Below are positions 7,919 through 17,079 of a DNA stretch of 25,730 nt, in pieces. Below the pieces are notes generated by a model that had not been told where the DNA came from, searched no databases, and worked only from the letters and a program-made list of their open reading frames with translations. Source of the DNA: Isotricha intestinalis. Taxonomy: Eukaryota; Ciliophora; Litostomatea; Vestibuliferida; Isotrichidae. The number at the start of each line of letters is the position of its first letter. Position 1 is the stretch's first letter. Location of the stretch: contig JAJJLU010000638.1 in assembly GCA_023807065.1 (NCBI GenBank), positions 1 to 25,730 of the forward strand, given 5' to 3'. A program made the translations under genes and the position numbers.

Positions 7919-10054
7919 ATGATAAAAAATGATATATGGAATAAATATATAAAAAAGGAAATATTAGCAATAACATCTTATTCAAAAATTTATAAAGGAG
8001 AAATTCGTAAATCAGGAAATTATGTTGCAATAAAAGAAATAAATAAAGAAAGATTTACATTATATACAAAATTAACTTTTAAAAAGAAAGAGCAAATGAA
8101 ACAATTAAATCATAAGATCATAATTGAAACATATGATACAAAAGAGTATTTTTATATTGTATTGAAATTATTTATGACGAATTTAGAAAATTATTTAAAA
8201 TTAAGAGGAGAAGGTTTATCTATTGAAGAAGTTTATGAAATTTTAAAACAATTAGAAAATTCATTTAAAAATATTCAAAAGGAAAAATTATTATTTATAG
8301 ATTTAAAGCCGTCAAACATTTTAATATCTTTAAATAAAATAAACAAAACAATAATTGAATTATCAAAATATGGTAATTATGGTAAAATTAATTCTTATAC
8401 AAAATCAGATTTAAAATCAATTAATTCTTATACTTTATCTCCAGAAATAATGATAGGAGAAGAAAAAAATTCTAAAAGTGATATTTGGAGTTTAGGAATT
8501 ATTATATATTATATGTTAAATAATAAATATCCTTATCAAGGATTAACTGAATCTGCTATTTATAAAGATATTTGTTCGAATAAAAAATTAGATAAAACAG
8601 ATGATGAAGATTTAAATGATTTAGTAAATAAAATGTTAATTGTTGATTTAAAAGATAGAATTTCATGGGATAATTATTTTGAACATCCTTTTTTTAAAAA
8701 AACTTTTTCTCAAAATTTTCCTGTTTTTGATTTTTTATGTAAAAAACATATGAAAACAATTTATTATTATTGTAAGAACTGTCAATTAAATATTTGTGAA
8801 GATTGTAAAAATCAACATGATAATCATATTTTAATACCTTTTCATGAAATAGGATTTACTAATGAAGAAATTAATCAAATTAATTTCTTAAATAATGAAA
8901 TAAAAACTAATTTTAATAAATTTAATAAGATAAAAAATGAAATAAATTCTTTAATAGATCAAATAAAATTAATAAATAAAAACAATGAAATTTACCAAAA
9001 TGATTCATCAAATAATTATAAAAAATATTTAATAGATTGTTTAGTGAATGTTAATAAAAAAATTGAAATAAAACCAAATATACTTTTATTTAATCTAAAA
9101 CAAGATAATAAAGAGGAAAAATTTCAAAATTATAAATCATCTCTATTACAAAACAACACCTTATCAATAAATTATCATAAAGATGAAATAAATCACTTAT
9201 TACAATTACAAGATGGAAGATTAATATCTTGTTCTGACGATTATTCAATTAATATTTATGAAACTAATACTTTTGGTCTTCAAATATCAATAAAAGAACA
9301 TTCATATTGGATTCCTTCATTTACAGAATTAAAAGATGGAAGAATAATATCATGTTCAGGAGATAATACGTTTAAAATAATTAGATTAATAGGAGATGAT
9401 GATTATATAATTGAACAAACTATTGAAGAACATAATAATTGGGTTTATAAAGTAATTGAAATAAAAACAAATCAATTAATTTCTGTATCAAGAGATGGTT
9501 CAATGAAAGTATGGATTGAGAATGATGAGAAAAAATTTAAATGTATTACAACTATATTATTCCAAAGTAAAGGTTCTTTTTGTAATATATTAGAATTAAA
9601 TCAAAATGAATTTGTAACTTCTTCTGTAGAAGATAAATGTATTAAATTTTGGAATTCAAATGATTTTTCATATATAACAACAATTTATGATATTGAAACA
9701 GATTGTGGATTTAAAAGAATGTGTTTATTAGAAAATGATATATTATGTGTAGGAGGAAGTAAGTCAAAAGGATTTTATTTAATTGAAATATCAACTCATC
9801 AAATAATTGAAAATATTCTTGGTCCAAAAGAAATTATTTCAATTATTAAATGTTTAGATGGTTTTTTTTTATGTTCTATTGTTGATGAAGAAGACAATAA
9901 TTCTCTTGTAAAATATAGGTATGATAATCTAAAGTTAGAAAAAGTTTTTCAAAAAGAAAAAGCACATAATGGAGAGATTTGGTCAATACTTGAATTAAAT
10001 GATGGAAGCATTGTTTCAGCAGGAGCTGATAGTTTAATTAAATTATGGACATAA
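7919..10054 (+). CDS. Pseudokinase - B-box - coiled-coil - WD40 fusion protein
   Basis: A 711-residue protein. Residues about 8-258 form a protein-kinase fold: VAIKE with Lys39, FIDLKPSN with Asp128 and Asn133 (no HR of HRD), SPE (about 174) and SDIWSLG (about 187). The DFG motif is replaced by K150-Y-G, and the Gly loop is degenerate (AITSYSKIYKG), so magnesium binding should be lost and the domain is probably a pseudokinase. Residues about 274-305 form a B-box finger: CKKH, CKNC, CEDC and His residues. A helical segment follows at about 314-355. Residues about 415-711 contain seven WD40-like repeats with recurring DGRLISCSDD, DGRIISCSGD, QLISVSRDGSMKVW and GSIVSAGADSLIKLW. WD40 propellers are protein scaffolds. 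The start is the ATG at 7919 and the stop is TAA; no intron is needed. A signalling scaffold is a reasonable inference; its partners are unknown. Confidence 0.85.
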   Translation: MIKNDIWNKYIKKEILAITSYSKIYKGEIRKSGNYVAIKEINKERFTLYTKLTFKKKEQMKQLNHKIIIETYDTKEYFYIVLKLFMTNLENYLKLRGEGLSIEEVYEILKQLENSFKNIQKEKLLFIDLKPSNILISLNKINKTIIELSKYGNYGKINSYTKSDLKSINSYTLSPEIMIGEEKNSKSDIWSLGIIIYYMLNNKYPYQGLTESAIYKDICSNKKLDKTDDEDLNDLVNKMLIVDLKDRISWDNYFEHPFFKKTFSQNFPVFDFLCKKHMKTIYYYCKNCQLNICEDCKNQHDNHILIPFHEIGFTNEEINQINFLNNEIKTNFNKFNKIKNEINSLIDQIKLINKNNEIYQNDSSNNYKKYLIDCLVNVNKKIEIKPNILLFNLKQDNKEEKFQNYKSSLLQNNTLSINYHKDEINHLLQLQDGRLISCSDDYSINIYETNTFGLQISIKEHSYWIPSFTELKDGRIISCSGDNTFKIIRLIGDDDYIIEQTIEEHNNWVYKVIEIKTNQLISVSRDGSMKVWIENDEKKFKCITTILFQSKGSFCNILELNQNEFVTSSVEDKCIKFWNSNDFSYITTIYDIETDCGFKRMCLLENDILCVGGSKSKGFYLIEISTHQIIENILGPKEIISIIKCLDGFFLCSIVDEEDNNSLVKYRYDNLKLEKVFQKEKAHNGEIWSILELNDGSIVSAGADSLIKLWT

Positions 10055-10575
10055 ATTATTTGAAAGCTTTTGTTTAAAAATTTGTAAATTCGATTAAATT
10101 ATTATCATTTTGTAATTTTAGAATTTTTATTGTTTGGAAATATTTTCTTTTAATGAAATTGATTAAATTTAATTATTATTAGATTTAATTAATTACTTTT
10201 TGTCTTTATTTTTTAAAAATAGAATGTATTCTTATCATTAAATCTTTATTATTTTATTATTATGTATTCTATTAATTTAGAACTTTATTTAAATATGATT
10301 TTAGACAATAAATATATTTCTTTTGGTTTATTCTGGAATAAAGTTCCTTAATTACTAAAATATTAATCTATAAATTATTAAAATATTCTTCAATTATATT
10401 TTTATTGTTCATAAAATAATTTTTAGCTTTTTATAAGAATGGAAAATAATTTATTTTTTTCAAATTTATATATTTATTGATGATAAATTATATAACAAAA
10501 AACATTATTATTATTTAAAAATAACTTTAATGGGATTATTTTAAATATAAATAAAAAAAAATAAAATAAAAAATA
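10055..10575. other. Convergent intergenic region, nothing recognised
   Basis: About 520 bases between the 3' ends of the pseudokinase gene and LSM8. It is AT-rich with no coding-like stretch and no clear repeat. It must hold both 3' untranslated regions and polyadenylation signals, but these cannot be picked out in such composition. Confidence 0.5.
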
Positions 10576-10872
10576 TTATTCATAATTTAAAAATTCTTTT
10601 AATTTCTCTGATTTAATTTTTGAATAATCAGTTGATTTTTCTTTATTTAAATTATATTCACTAATAATTGCAACATTATCACCTCTTAACATATATAAAC
10701 CCATTTTTTCTTCTCTAACTCCTTTTTCTTTATTAAATATTCTTTCAATACAATTTTTTAAAATAATATTCATTAATTGATCATATGAATTTAATTCCCC
10801 AATAAAAACTCTTCCTTCAATAGAAATAACTTGAACAAAATGTCCAAGTAAATTTTCAACATATGAACTCAT
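10576..10872 (-). CDS. LSM8: LSM8, U6 snRNA-associated Sm-like protein
   Basis: A 98-residue protein, the usual length for LSM8. It carries the Sm1 motif (GRVFIGELNSYDQLMNIIL, about 20-38) and the Sm2 motif (GLYMLRGDNVAIIS, about 58-71). The GLY-x-x-RGDNVA-x-I pattern and the N-terminal SSYVENLLG are typical of LSM8 rather than LSM1 or other Sm paralogues. LSM8 completes the LSM2-8 ring that binds the U-rich 3' end of U6 snRNA in the nucleus during pre-mRNA splicing. The start is the ATG at 10872 and the stop is TAA. It is divergent from the sorting nexin gene, with 44 bp between the two start codons, so the genes must share a very compact promoter. Presence of LSM8 fits the short spliceosomal introns seen in this window. 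Confidence 0.88.
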   Translation of the reverse strand: MSSYVENLLGHFVQVISIEGRVFIGELNSYDQLMNIILKNCIERIFNKEKGVREEKMGLYMLRGDNVAIISEYNLNKEKSTDYSKIKSEKLKEFLNYE

Positions 10873-10916
10873 TAAATATTATTTAAAAAAATTATTAAAT
10901 TAATATATATTTTTAC
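10873..10916. promoter_or_regulatory. 44-bp bidirectional promoter/leader region
   Basis: This is the whole space between the ATG of LSM8 (minus) and the ATG of the sorting nexin (plus). It is A/T except for one C. Both 5' leaders and any core promoter must fit here or inside the coding sequences. No motif is recognised. Confidence 0.5.
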
Positions 10917-12464
10917 ATGTCTAATTCTCCAAATTTAAATGAATTAGAACAAAAAACTGAAATATTAAAGAAAGAAATTTTAGAAAAAAATTATGATCAA
11001 AATGCCTTTATCAATTTTTGTTTATCAAAAAAAGAAAATGGAGATGATTTAAACAATTGGAATCTTCAAGAATTAAAAAAAATAATAGAAGAATTTACAT
11101 TAACTCAGAAAGAAAAAGAAAATAAAACAAATGAATACCAAAAAAATATAAATGCAGAAAACATAGTAAATTCAATGGAAAAAATAGATACATCACATTT
11201 AAAAGTTGGAGAAAAAAAATCAATAAAAACAATAATAATACAATGTAAAAAATTAGAAAAAACAATATTAAATGATAAAAAAGTAAATATAATAATAAGA
11301 AATCCAATAGCAAAGCAATCAACAAATATATTAAAAAGTGGATATATAATATATGAAGTTTATACAGAAGAAACCAATTGGTCAGTTCAAAGAAGATATT
11401 CAGATTTTGATTGGTTAAGAAATATATTAATTAAATTTTATCCTTTTAAACTAGTTGCTCCAATACCAGGTAAAAAAATAGGAACAAGAAGATTTGATGT
11501 TGATTTTATAGAAAAAAGAATGGATTTCTTACAAAAATTTATAGATACTATTATTCAAGATGAAAATTTTAAAGCTTGTGAACCTATGATTGCTTTTTTA
11601 TCTATGAAAGAAAGAACTCAATTTGAAAGTAAAATGAAAGAGTTATCTTCTTATCTTCCTTCTAAATATATTGAAGATTTTAGAACTTTTAATTGCCAAG
11701 TTGAAATTTCCACTGAACAAAGTAATGATAATGGAGAAATGAATGATAGTAAAAATCCCACTGAAAATTATTATACTAATATTAAAAGTTATTTTAAATT
11801 ACAAACTAATTTGTTAGAAAGACTTAATTATAATTTAAAAAATTTTTATAAGAATATGAAAGTTTGTTGTAAAAATTTAGAAGATGTTCAAAAAGATTTT
11901 GAAATGATTAATCAATTAAATGAAAAAATTTTTATGAGAGAACCTATTAAAAAAACTTATGAAGAATTTGGGATTTTTATTAAAAATTGGAAAAGAATTT
12001 TATTTAATCAAAATGAACAAATTAAAGAAAGTATTAAAAATTTTTTTAAATTTGTAAAATTAGAAGGAAGTGCTTTTTTAGATATGATAAATAGAAGAGA
12101 AGAAATAAGAGATAAATATATTCAAGATAGTAATACTTTAAGAATTAAAAAAGAAAAATTATGGATTGAAAATAATATAAAAAAATGGGATATAATTGAT
12201 GATTATAATCAAGTAGATAATGTTCTTTTAATTAAAGATAAAAAGTATGCATTAAGTAAAATGTGTACTCAAGATACTTTAGCTGTTGAAAAATTAAAAG
12301 AACAATTAGGTTATGCTAATAAAATGATTTCTAATGAATTGAAGAAATTTTTAAATGAAAATTCAGAAAAATTTATGGAAAATATGAAAGACTTTGTACA
12401 AAAATTTTATCCTTCTTTAACTGATGGAATTTCAGTTTGGACTACACTTGCTAATTATTGTTAA
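10917..12464 (+). CDS. PX-BAR sorting nexin
   Basis: A 515-residue protein. An N-terminal helical part contains a FCLSKKENGDDLNNW segment (about 34-48), seen as I recall in protist sorting nexins. A PX domain covers about 101-245: RRYSDFDWLR (159-168, the Arg-Arg-Tyr that binds PI3P), the Pro-rich loop APIPGKKIG (about 181-189) and RRFDVDFIEKR. A long helical C-terminal region (about 285-505) with Cys/Asn/Lys-rich heptads looks like a BAR/Vps5 dimerisation region, ending in KFYPSLTDGISVWTTLANYC. Such proteins bind endosomal phosphoinositide and curve membranes in retrograde or recycling traffic. The start is the ATG at 10917, only 44 bp from LSM8; the stop is TAA. It resembles the SNX1/2/4/7 class, but the exact orthologue is not assignable by eye. 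Confidence 0.85.
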   Translation: MSNSPNLNELEQKTEILKKEILEKNYDQNAFINFCLSKKENGDDLNNWNLQELKKIIEEFTLTQKEKENKTNEYQKNINAENIVNSMEKIDTSHLKVGEKKSIKTIIIQCKKLEKTILNDKKVNIIIRNPIAKQSTNILKSGYIIYEVYTEETNWSVQRRYSDFDWLRNILIKFYPFKLVAPIPGKKIGTRRFDVDFIEKRMDFLQKFIDTIIQDENFKACEPMIAFLSMKERTQFESKMKELSSYLPSKYIEDFRTFNCQVEISTEQSNDNGEMNDSKNPTENYYTNIKSYFKLQTNLLERLNYNLKNFYKNMKVCCKNLEDVQKDFEMINQLNEKIFMREPIKKTYEEFGIFIKNWKRILFNQNEQIKESIKNFFKFVKLEGSAFLDMINRREEIRDKYIQDSNTLRIKKEKLWIENNIKKWDIIDDYNQVDNVLLIKDKKYALSKMCTQDTLAVEKLKEQLGYANKMISNELKKFLNENSEKFMENMKDFVQKFYPSLTDGISVWTTLANYC

Positions 12465-12608
12465 ATATATTTAATAAATAAATAAAATATGATTTAATAA
12501 ATTGATATATATATTTTTTTTTAATTATAAAAAGAATTTTTAAAAATATATCTATTCTATTAATTTAATAGTCATAATCAGATATTATAATTTAATTCTA
12601 AATTTCTT

Positions 12609-12731
12609 ATGTTTAATTATATTTATATTCCTAAAGCTAAAATACCTTATAAAATGTTACAACACAATATTTCTAATTATCTATTTATGTTACTCTTAAT
12701 TATTTTAATTTTATCTTTACAATATTTGTAA
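12609..12731 (+). CDS. Candidate 40-residue membrane micro-protein
   Basis: An ATG at 12609 opens a 40-codon frame ending in TAA. The product has a short polar N-terminus with basic residues (IPKAKIPYKM) followed by a hydrophobic C-terminal segment (LFMLLLIILILSLQYL, about 25-40), like a tail-anchored peptide. In DNA this rich in T, hydrophobic short frames arise by chance, so support is weak. The Cys-free helix preceded by Lys residues is the only positive sign. It could also be a terminal exon. Confidence 0.22.
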   Translation: MFNYIYIPKAKIPYKMLQHNISNYLFMLLLIILILSLQYL

Positions 12732-12735
12732 ATCA

Positions 12736-12766
12736 TATATTTGGAAAAATCATTTTTCCAAATATA
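12736..12766. repeat. Perfect 31-bp palindrome
   Basis: TATATTTGGAAAAAT (12736-12750), a single C at 12751, then ATTTTTCCAAATATA (12752-12766). The arms match at all 15 positions. The centre overlaps the TGA stop codon of the minus-strand ORF at 12750-13043. It could form a strong hairpin in RNA from either strand or be a protein-binding dyad. Confidence 0.8.
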
Positions 12767-13043
12767 GTTTATTGAAATTACGAATCTTTTTCCTATAACC
12801 TGATAATTTATGTCTTACATAATTATTTATATGTTTTTTCCAGTTAGGAGTTAAAAGATTCGTAAAAATAGTTTTTTCAACAAAAAATTTTTTTACGATT
12901 TCGTTTTCTAATAAATTCTTGTCATAATCGTTTTGAAATAAAGTATTACTTATTTCACTGTAATATAAATCATTTGGTATGGTAAAAATTCCAGATGACC
13001 ATACATTATTTGAATACTTTTTTATTATTTCTTTAGATATCAT
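12750..13043 (-). CDS. Orphan 97-residue ORF ending in the palindrome
   Basis: Reads MISKEIIKKYSNNVWSSGIF onward, with KKFFVEKTIFTNLLTPNW in the middle and HKLSGYRKKIRNFNKLYLEK at the end. Residue use is balanced (Trp, Gly, Pro, Val present) and GC is a little higher than the surroundings, unlike chance frames here. No family is recognised. The stop is TGA, while almost every other gene uses TAA. The first ATG is at 13043; upstream lie two 17-bp direct repeats (13086-13127) that could be promoter elements. It may be a small real gene, a truncated piece of a larger one, or a mobile-element relic bounded by the palindrome. A basic C-terminus would allow nucleic-acid binding, but this is speculation. 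Confidence 0.5.
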   Translation of the reverse strand: MISKEIIKKYSNNVWSSGIFTIPNDLYYSEISNTLFQNDYDKNLLENEIVKKFFVEKTIFTNLLTPNWKKHINNYVRHKLSGYRKKIRNFNKLYLEK

Positions 13044-13565
13044 TTTTTCTAAAAGATTATTAATTTTTATTATTATTTTTTTTTATTCACAATTTTAACA
13101 CTTTATTTTGTTCACAATTTTATCACTATTTTTTCTTTATAAAAAATCATGTTTTTTATAGATTTTTTTGATTTTTTTAAATAATATAAATATTTCTGAG
13201 ATTAATGTTATAAATAGGTGAAAGATTTATAATAAGATTAAACATATTTAAAATAGTTTGTTTTAAAATTTTCAAATTACAATTTTATAAAATATAATAA
13301 TAATTTAAAATAAACTCTCAATTAATTAAACATTTTTAATAAAACATAATAAAAAAAAAATATAAAAAATATATATACATTTAAACCAAAAAATATTAAA
13401 AATACTTTTATTTCAGTTAAAATCCAAAGTAAAACCCATATTAATTTTAATTTAAAAAAAAAAATAAATAAACCTATAGAAAATAAAAAGCTTTTATTTA
13501 AAAGTCATAATAATAAATTAAATAATAAAATTTAATATATTATTCTTTCACAAATCAAAAAAAAA
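13044..13565. other. Divergent intergenic region with a 17-bp direct repeat
   Basis: About 520 bases between two divergent starts (13043 minus and 13566 plus). Apart from the direct repeat at 13086-13127 it is AT-rich with A-runs, and nothing else stands out. Confidence 0.5.
13086..13127. repeat. Two 17-bp direct repeats spaced 25 bp
   Basis: TTCACAATTTTAACACT at 13086-13102 and TTCACAATTTTATCACT at 13111-13127 match at 16 of 17 positions. They sit 43-84 bp upstream of the minus-strand ORF start at 13043. The 25-bp spacing (about two and a half helical turns) and the CAC/GTG ends suggest paired binding sites, but function is inferred only from position. Confidence 0.5.
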
Positions 13566-14027
13566 ATGAATGATCCTAACACTTTATTAGCAATAGGAGT
13601 AGCAACAGTATTAATAATAGGAGGATTAGTATATTACTTCACAAGTAATTCTCAATCAGATAATTCAAAACCTTTAAATCAAGAAGATTTAGATGAATTA
13701 ACAAAAGATTCAGATGATCCAAAAAGAGAGAAAAAAAAAGCAAAGAAAAGAAATTTAACTTCATTAGAGAAAGAAGAAAATGAAAAGAAAGAAATTGAAA
13801 ATAAAGAAGTTATTACTACTGTTAAAAAGAAAAAAAACAAAAAAAAAAAAAGTGGGAAAAAAGATAATGAAAATAAAGAAGAAATTAAAAATGAAGAAAA
13901 AGAAGAAGAAAAAGAAGATGATGAAGGAGAATGGATTAAAGTTACAAAAAATAAACCTAGGAAAGATTATACTAAAGAAAAAGAAAGAACTAAATTAGAA
14001 CATGATGAATTTTTAGATCAGTTTTAA
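13566..14027 (+). CDS. Small N-terminally membrane-anchored, highly charged protein
   Basis: A 153-residue protein. Residues about 7-26 (LLAIGVATVLIIGGLVYYF) form one transmembrane segment with no preceding basic cluster and no evident cleavage site, so it is probably a signal anchor with the rest in the cytosol. Residues about 50-125 are Lys/Glu-rich and disordered. Near the end is a more conserved-looking GEWIKVTKNKPRKDY. The layout (single helix then a charged tail with a W-x-x-V segment) recalls ER or outer-mitochondrial anchored adaptor proteins, but no family can be named. The start is the ATG at 13566 after an A-run; the stop is TAA. Confidence 0.7.
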   Translation: MNDPNTLLAIGVATVLIIGGLVYYFTSNSQSDNSKPLNQEDLDELTKDSDDPKREKKKAKKRNLTSLEKEENEKKEIENKEVITTVKKKKNKKKKSGKKDNENKEEIKNEEKEEEKEDDEGEWIKVTKNKPRKDYTKEKERTKLEHDEFLDQF

Positions 14028-14278
14028 ATAATTTTTTATTATTTTTAGATAATTTTCCTTTATTTTAATTTAAAACTTTAAGGAATTTTTTTTCGAGAAA
14101 AAAAAGAAAAAATGTTATTTATTTTTTATTAAATTCATAATTTCTTTTTTTTATTTTGTATTGTTTATTAAATCTATTTTTTATTTTTTAAATAATTTTT
14201 TTATCAAAAAAAAATTAAAATTATTATTTTTATTTAAAAAATTTAAATCAAAAAAGAAAAAAGCAAAAAAAAAAAAAA

Positions 14279-16847
14279 ATGAACACCAAACACAGAAAAC
14301 CAAAAAGTAAGTAAATCCAAAAAATAACCATTATATAACTTTAAAAAAAAAATAGAAAAAAATAAAAAAACAAAAAACCATGAAAATTCAAAAATAGAAT
14401 TGCCTAAACAATTTAAAGAAGAAGAAGAAGAATTGAAAGAAGAAGAAGAAAAACGTATGAAAAAAAAGGAAGAAAATATAGAAGAAGTAAATTTAATAAA
14501 AAAAGAAGATGAAAAAGTAAAAGAAAATAAAAAATATAATAAAATAATAAAAAATCCAAATAATTTTAAATATTACAACTCACGTAAAATGGATCCTCCT
14601 GAATACACAGAAGGCGATGATTCAGAAGATGAAGGATTATCAGATTATAAACCTAAAGGATATCATCCAGTACATATAGGAGAAGTATTATTAGATAGAT
14701 ATATTATTACTCAAAAATTAGGTTGGGGACATTTCTCTACTGCTTGGTTAGCTTTCGATACTAAACATGGTAATTATGTTTGTATTAAAATTCAAAAAAG
14801 TGATCAAAGATATATTAATGCTGCTTATGATGAAGTGGAAATTCTACAAGAATTAGCCAAACATAATTTTGATAAAGAATGGTTAGAAAGTCTTAAAGAA
14901 TATTGGAAAGATGAACCTGAAAAAATTGCTGATTTAGAATTTAGAGAACATACTCAAACTGTTCAATTACTTAATTCTTTTTTATATGCTGGAATTCATG
15001 GAAGACATTTTTGTATGGTTTTTGAAATTGTTGGAGTAACTTTATTAGAATTAATTAAAAGATATAATTATAGAGGTATTCCACTTCCTTTTATTAGAAT
15101 TATTACTAAACAAATGCTTATTGGATTAGATTTTTTACATAGATTTTGTAATATTATTCATACTGATTTAAAACCTGAAAATGTTCTTGTTAGTTTAACT
15201 GAAGAAGAATTAAGGAAAATCGCAGAATATGGTGCTTTAAATGATAATAAAGCTGAAAATGATTATAATTCTAATGAAGATAATAATAATAAAGAAAATG
15301 ATGTTAAAGATTTAAATAAAACTACTGCTAATATTCATTTAAATAATAATAATAATAATATTGAAGAATCTATGGATGTTAGTACTTTAAATATGACTAC
15401 TACTACTACTAATACTGGTTTAAGTGGAAAAGCTAAAAGAAGAAAAAATCAGAAATATAGAAGAAAACAAATTAAGAAATTAGAAAGACAAGGATTAACA
15501 CAAGATGAAATTGATATTAAATTAAAGGAAATTATGGATAAAAAAAAAGAACAAGAAGAACAAAATAAAATAAATTCAAATGTAAATAATCAAAATAATA
15601 ACAAAGAAAATTTAAATGGTAATACAAATAATAACATTAATTCGAATAATACAATAAAATCAAATTCTAAAAATTTAAAAGAAATAATAAATTCTTTAGT
15701 AGAAAGACCAAAAATAGCTTCAGTTCCCAAATTTAATCTTTCTTTACATAAACATTCCTCAGATTCTTCATCGGATGAATTAGAATTATTTGATATAGAA
15801 GAATATTCTCAAATTTTAGATTATTACTACAAGGAAAAAAAGCGTTTAAAAAATGATAAAAATTATTTTAATAACATAATGTCACGTAATAAAGAACTTC
15901 AAGAAGCAAAAAACGAAAAAGAAAAAGAGAATATAAATAAGAAATATTCTCAACTTTTAGAAATGAAGGGTCCTCCCTTGAAAAAATCAATAGATGTGAA
16001 AATATGTGATATGGGAAATGCATGTTGGTTTACATATCATTTTAGTACAGCAATACAAACAAGACAATATCGTTCACCTGAAGTTTTATTAGGAATAAAT
16101 TATAATGAAACAGCAGATATATGGAGTTTAGCTTGTATTGTTTTTGAATTAGCAACAGGAGATTATTTATTTTCTCCTAGAAAAGGAGAAACTTATAGTA
16201 AGAATGATGATCATATTGCTAAATTTATTAGAATGTTAGGAAAAATGCCAAAAAATTTTGCTTTAAGTGGAGATTATTCGTATAAATATTTTAATAGAAA
16301 AGGAGAAATGAGAAGAGTTCATAATATTCCTAAAATTCCTTTAAAAATGGTTTTAATGATGAAATATCATTTTAAAGAAAAAGAAGCTCAAGCTTTAAGT
16401 GATTTTCTAATGCCTATGTTAGAATATTTACCTGAAAAAAGAGCTTCTGCTAGAGAATTATTAAGTCATCCTTGGTTGAAAATGGAAGATAATTTTAATG
16501 TGAAAATGAATGAAGTTGAAATTGCTAAAATGAATTTAATTGAGAATTTAAAAAATGAAGAAATGGAAAATGAGAAATTTAATGGTATTTTAAGTGATGA
16601 TGATAGTGATAATAATAGACAAGTTTATAGTAGTGATAGTGAAATTGGAGAAGGAGATAATGAAGATAATTCAGAATATGATAATGAATTTAGTGATGAA
16701 GATGAAGAAAATAGTAGTGATGATAATCCTGATAAAGTTAATATTATGAATTTCAATAATTCATTCGCTCAATATGGACAATTTGTTGATTTAACTTCTT
16801 TAGATAGATCTAATCCACAATTTGATAAAATTCTTGGAAGGAAGTAA
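14279..16847 (+). CDS. SRPK-family Ser/Thr protein kinase (probable intron near 5' end)
   Basis: Kinase of the SR-protein kinase family, split by a long spacer as is usual. N-lobe: YHPVHIGEVLLDRYIITQKL then GWGHFSTAWLAFD and VCIKIQKS. Catalytic loop: IIHTDLKPENVLV. A Lys/Asn-rich spacer of about 270 residues follows. C-lobe: KICDMGNACWFTYHFSTAIQ, TRQYRSPEVLLG, ADIWSLACIVFELATGDYLF and LSHPWL. All catalytic residues are present. SRPKs phosphorylate Arg-Ser repeats of splicing factors, a good fit with the intron-bearing genes here. The acidic tail (about 16590-16740) is Asp/Glu/Ser-rich. The continuous frame has no ATG before 14457, but splicing 14307-14397 joins an ATG exon (14279-14306, MNTKHRKPK) in frame to KLPKQFKEEEE. 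Alternative starts are 14457 and 14589. The stop is TAA. Confidence 0.9.
14307..14397 (+). other. Probable 91-nt intron of the SRPK gene
   Basis: It begins GTAAGT and ends AAAAATAG. Removing it joins exon 1 (28 nt from ATG 14279) to the long frame in the correct phase, giving KHRKPKKLPKQFKEEEE, which is compositionally continuous. The intron holds an in-frame TAA, so read-through would truncate the protein. This is a prediction from sequence only. Confidence 0.5.
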
Positions 16848-17079
16848 AAAATAGTTTAAATATGTAATTATTAAATTTATCAAGGAAATATATTAATTAT
16901 TATACATTTTTTTATTGAATTAAATTTAGTTTTTTGTTATTTCGATTTAATTTTGTTATGAAATAAATTTAGAAATTCTAATTCTTTTAATTATCTTTTT
17001 ATTTGATTAAAATTAATTAATTTAATATTATTTTTTTCCTATGATATATTAATTAATATATTTATAAATAAATTAAAAT

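Noticed and set aside
11095..11325. Hydrophobic minus-strand frame (many Leu/Phe) opposite the sorting nexin
   Set aside because: The complement of Lys/Glu-rich coding gives Leu/Phe runs that imitate membrane helices. No independent support.
13805..13990. Possible CRISPR-like or satellite array in Lys/Glu coding stretches
   Set aside because: No constant repeat with unique spacers; these are in-frame codon repeats in a eukaryotic gene.
13780..13998. Lys-rich second frame inside the small membrane-anchored gene
   Set aside because: Frame-shifted reading of GAA/AAA codons, poly-Lys with no other content.
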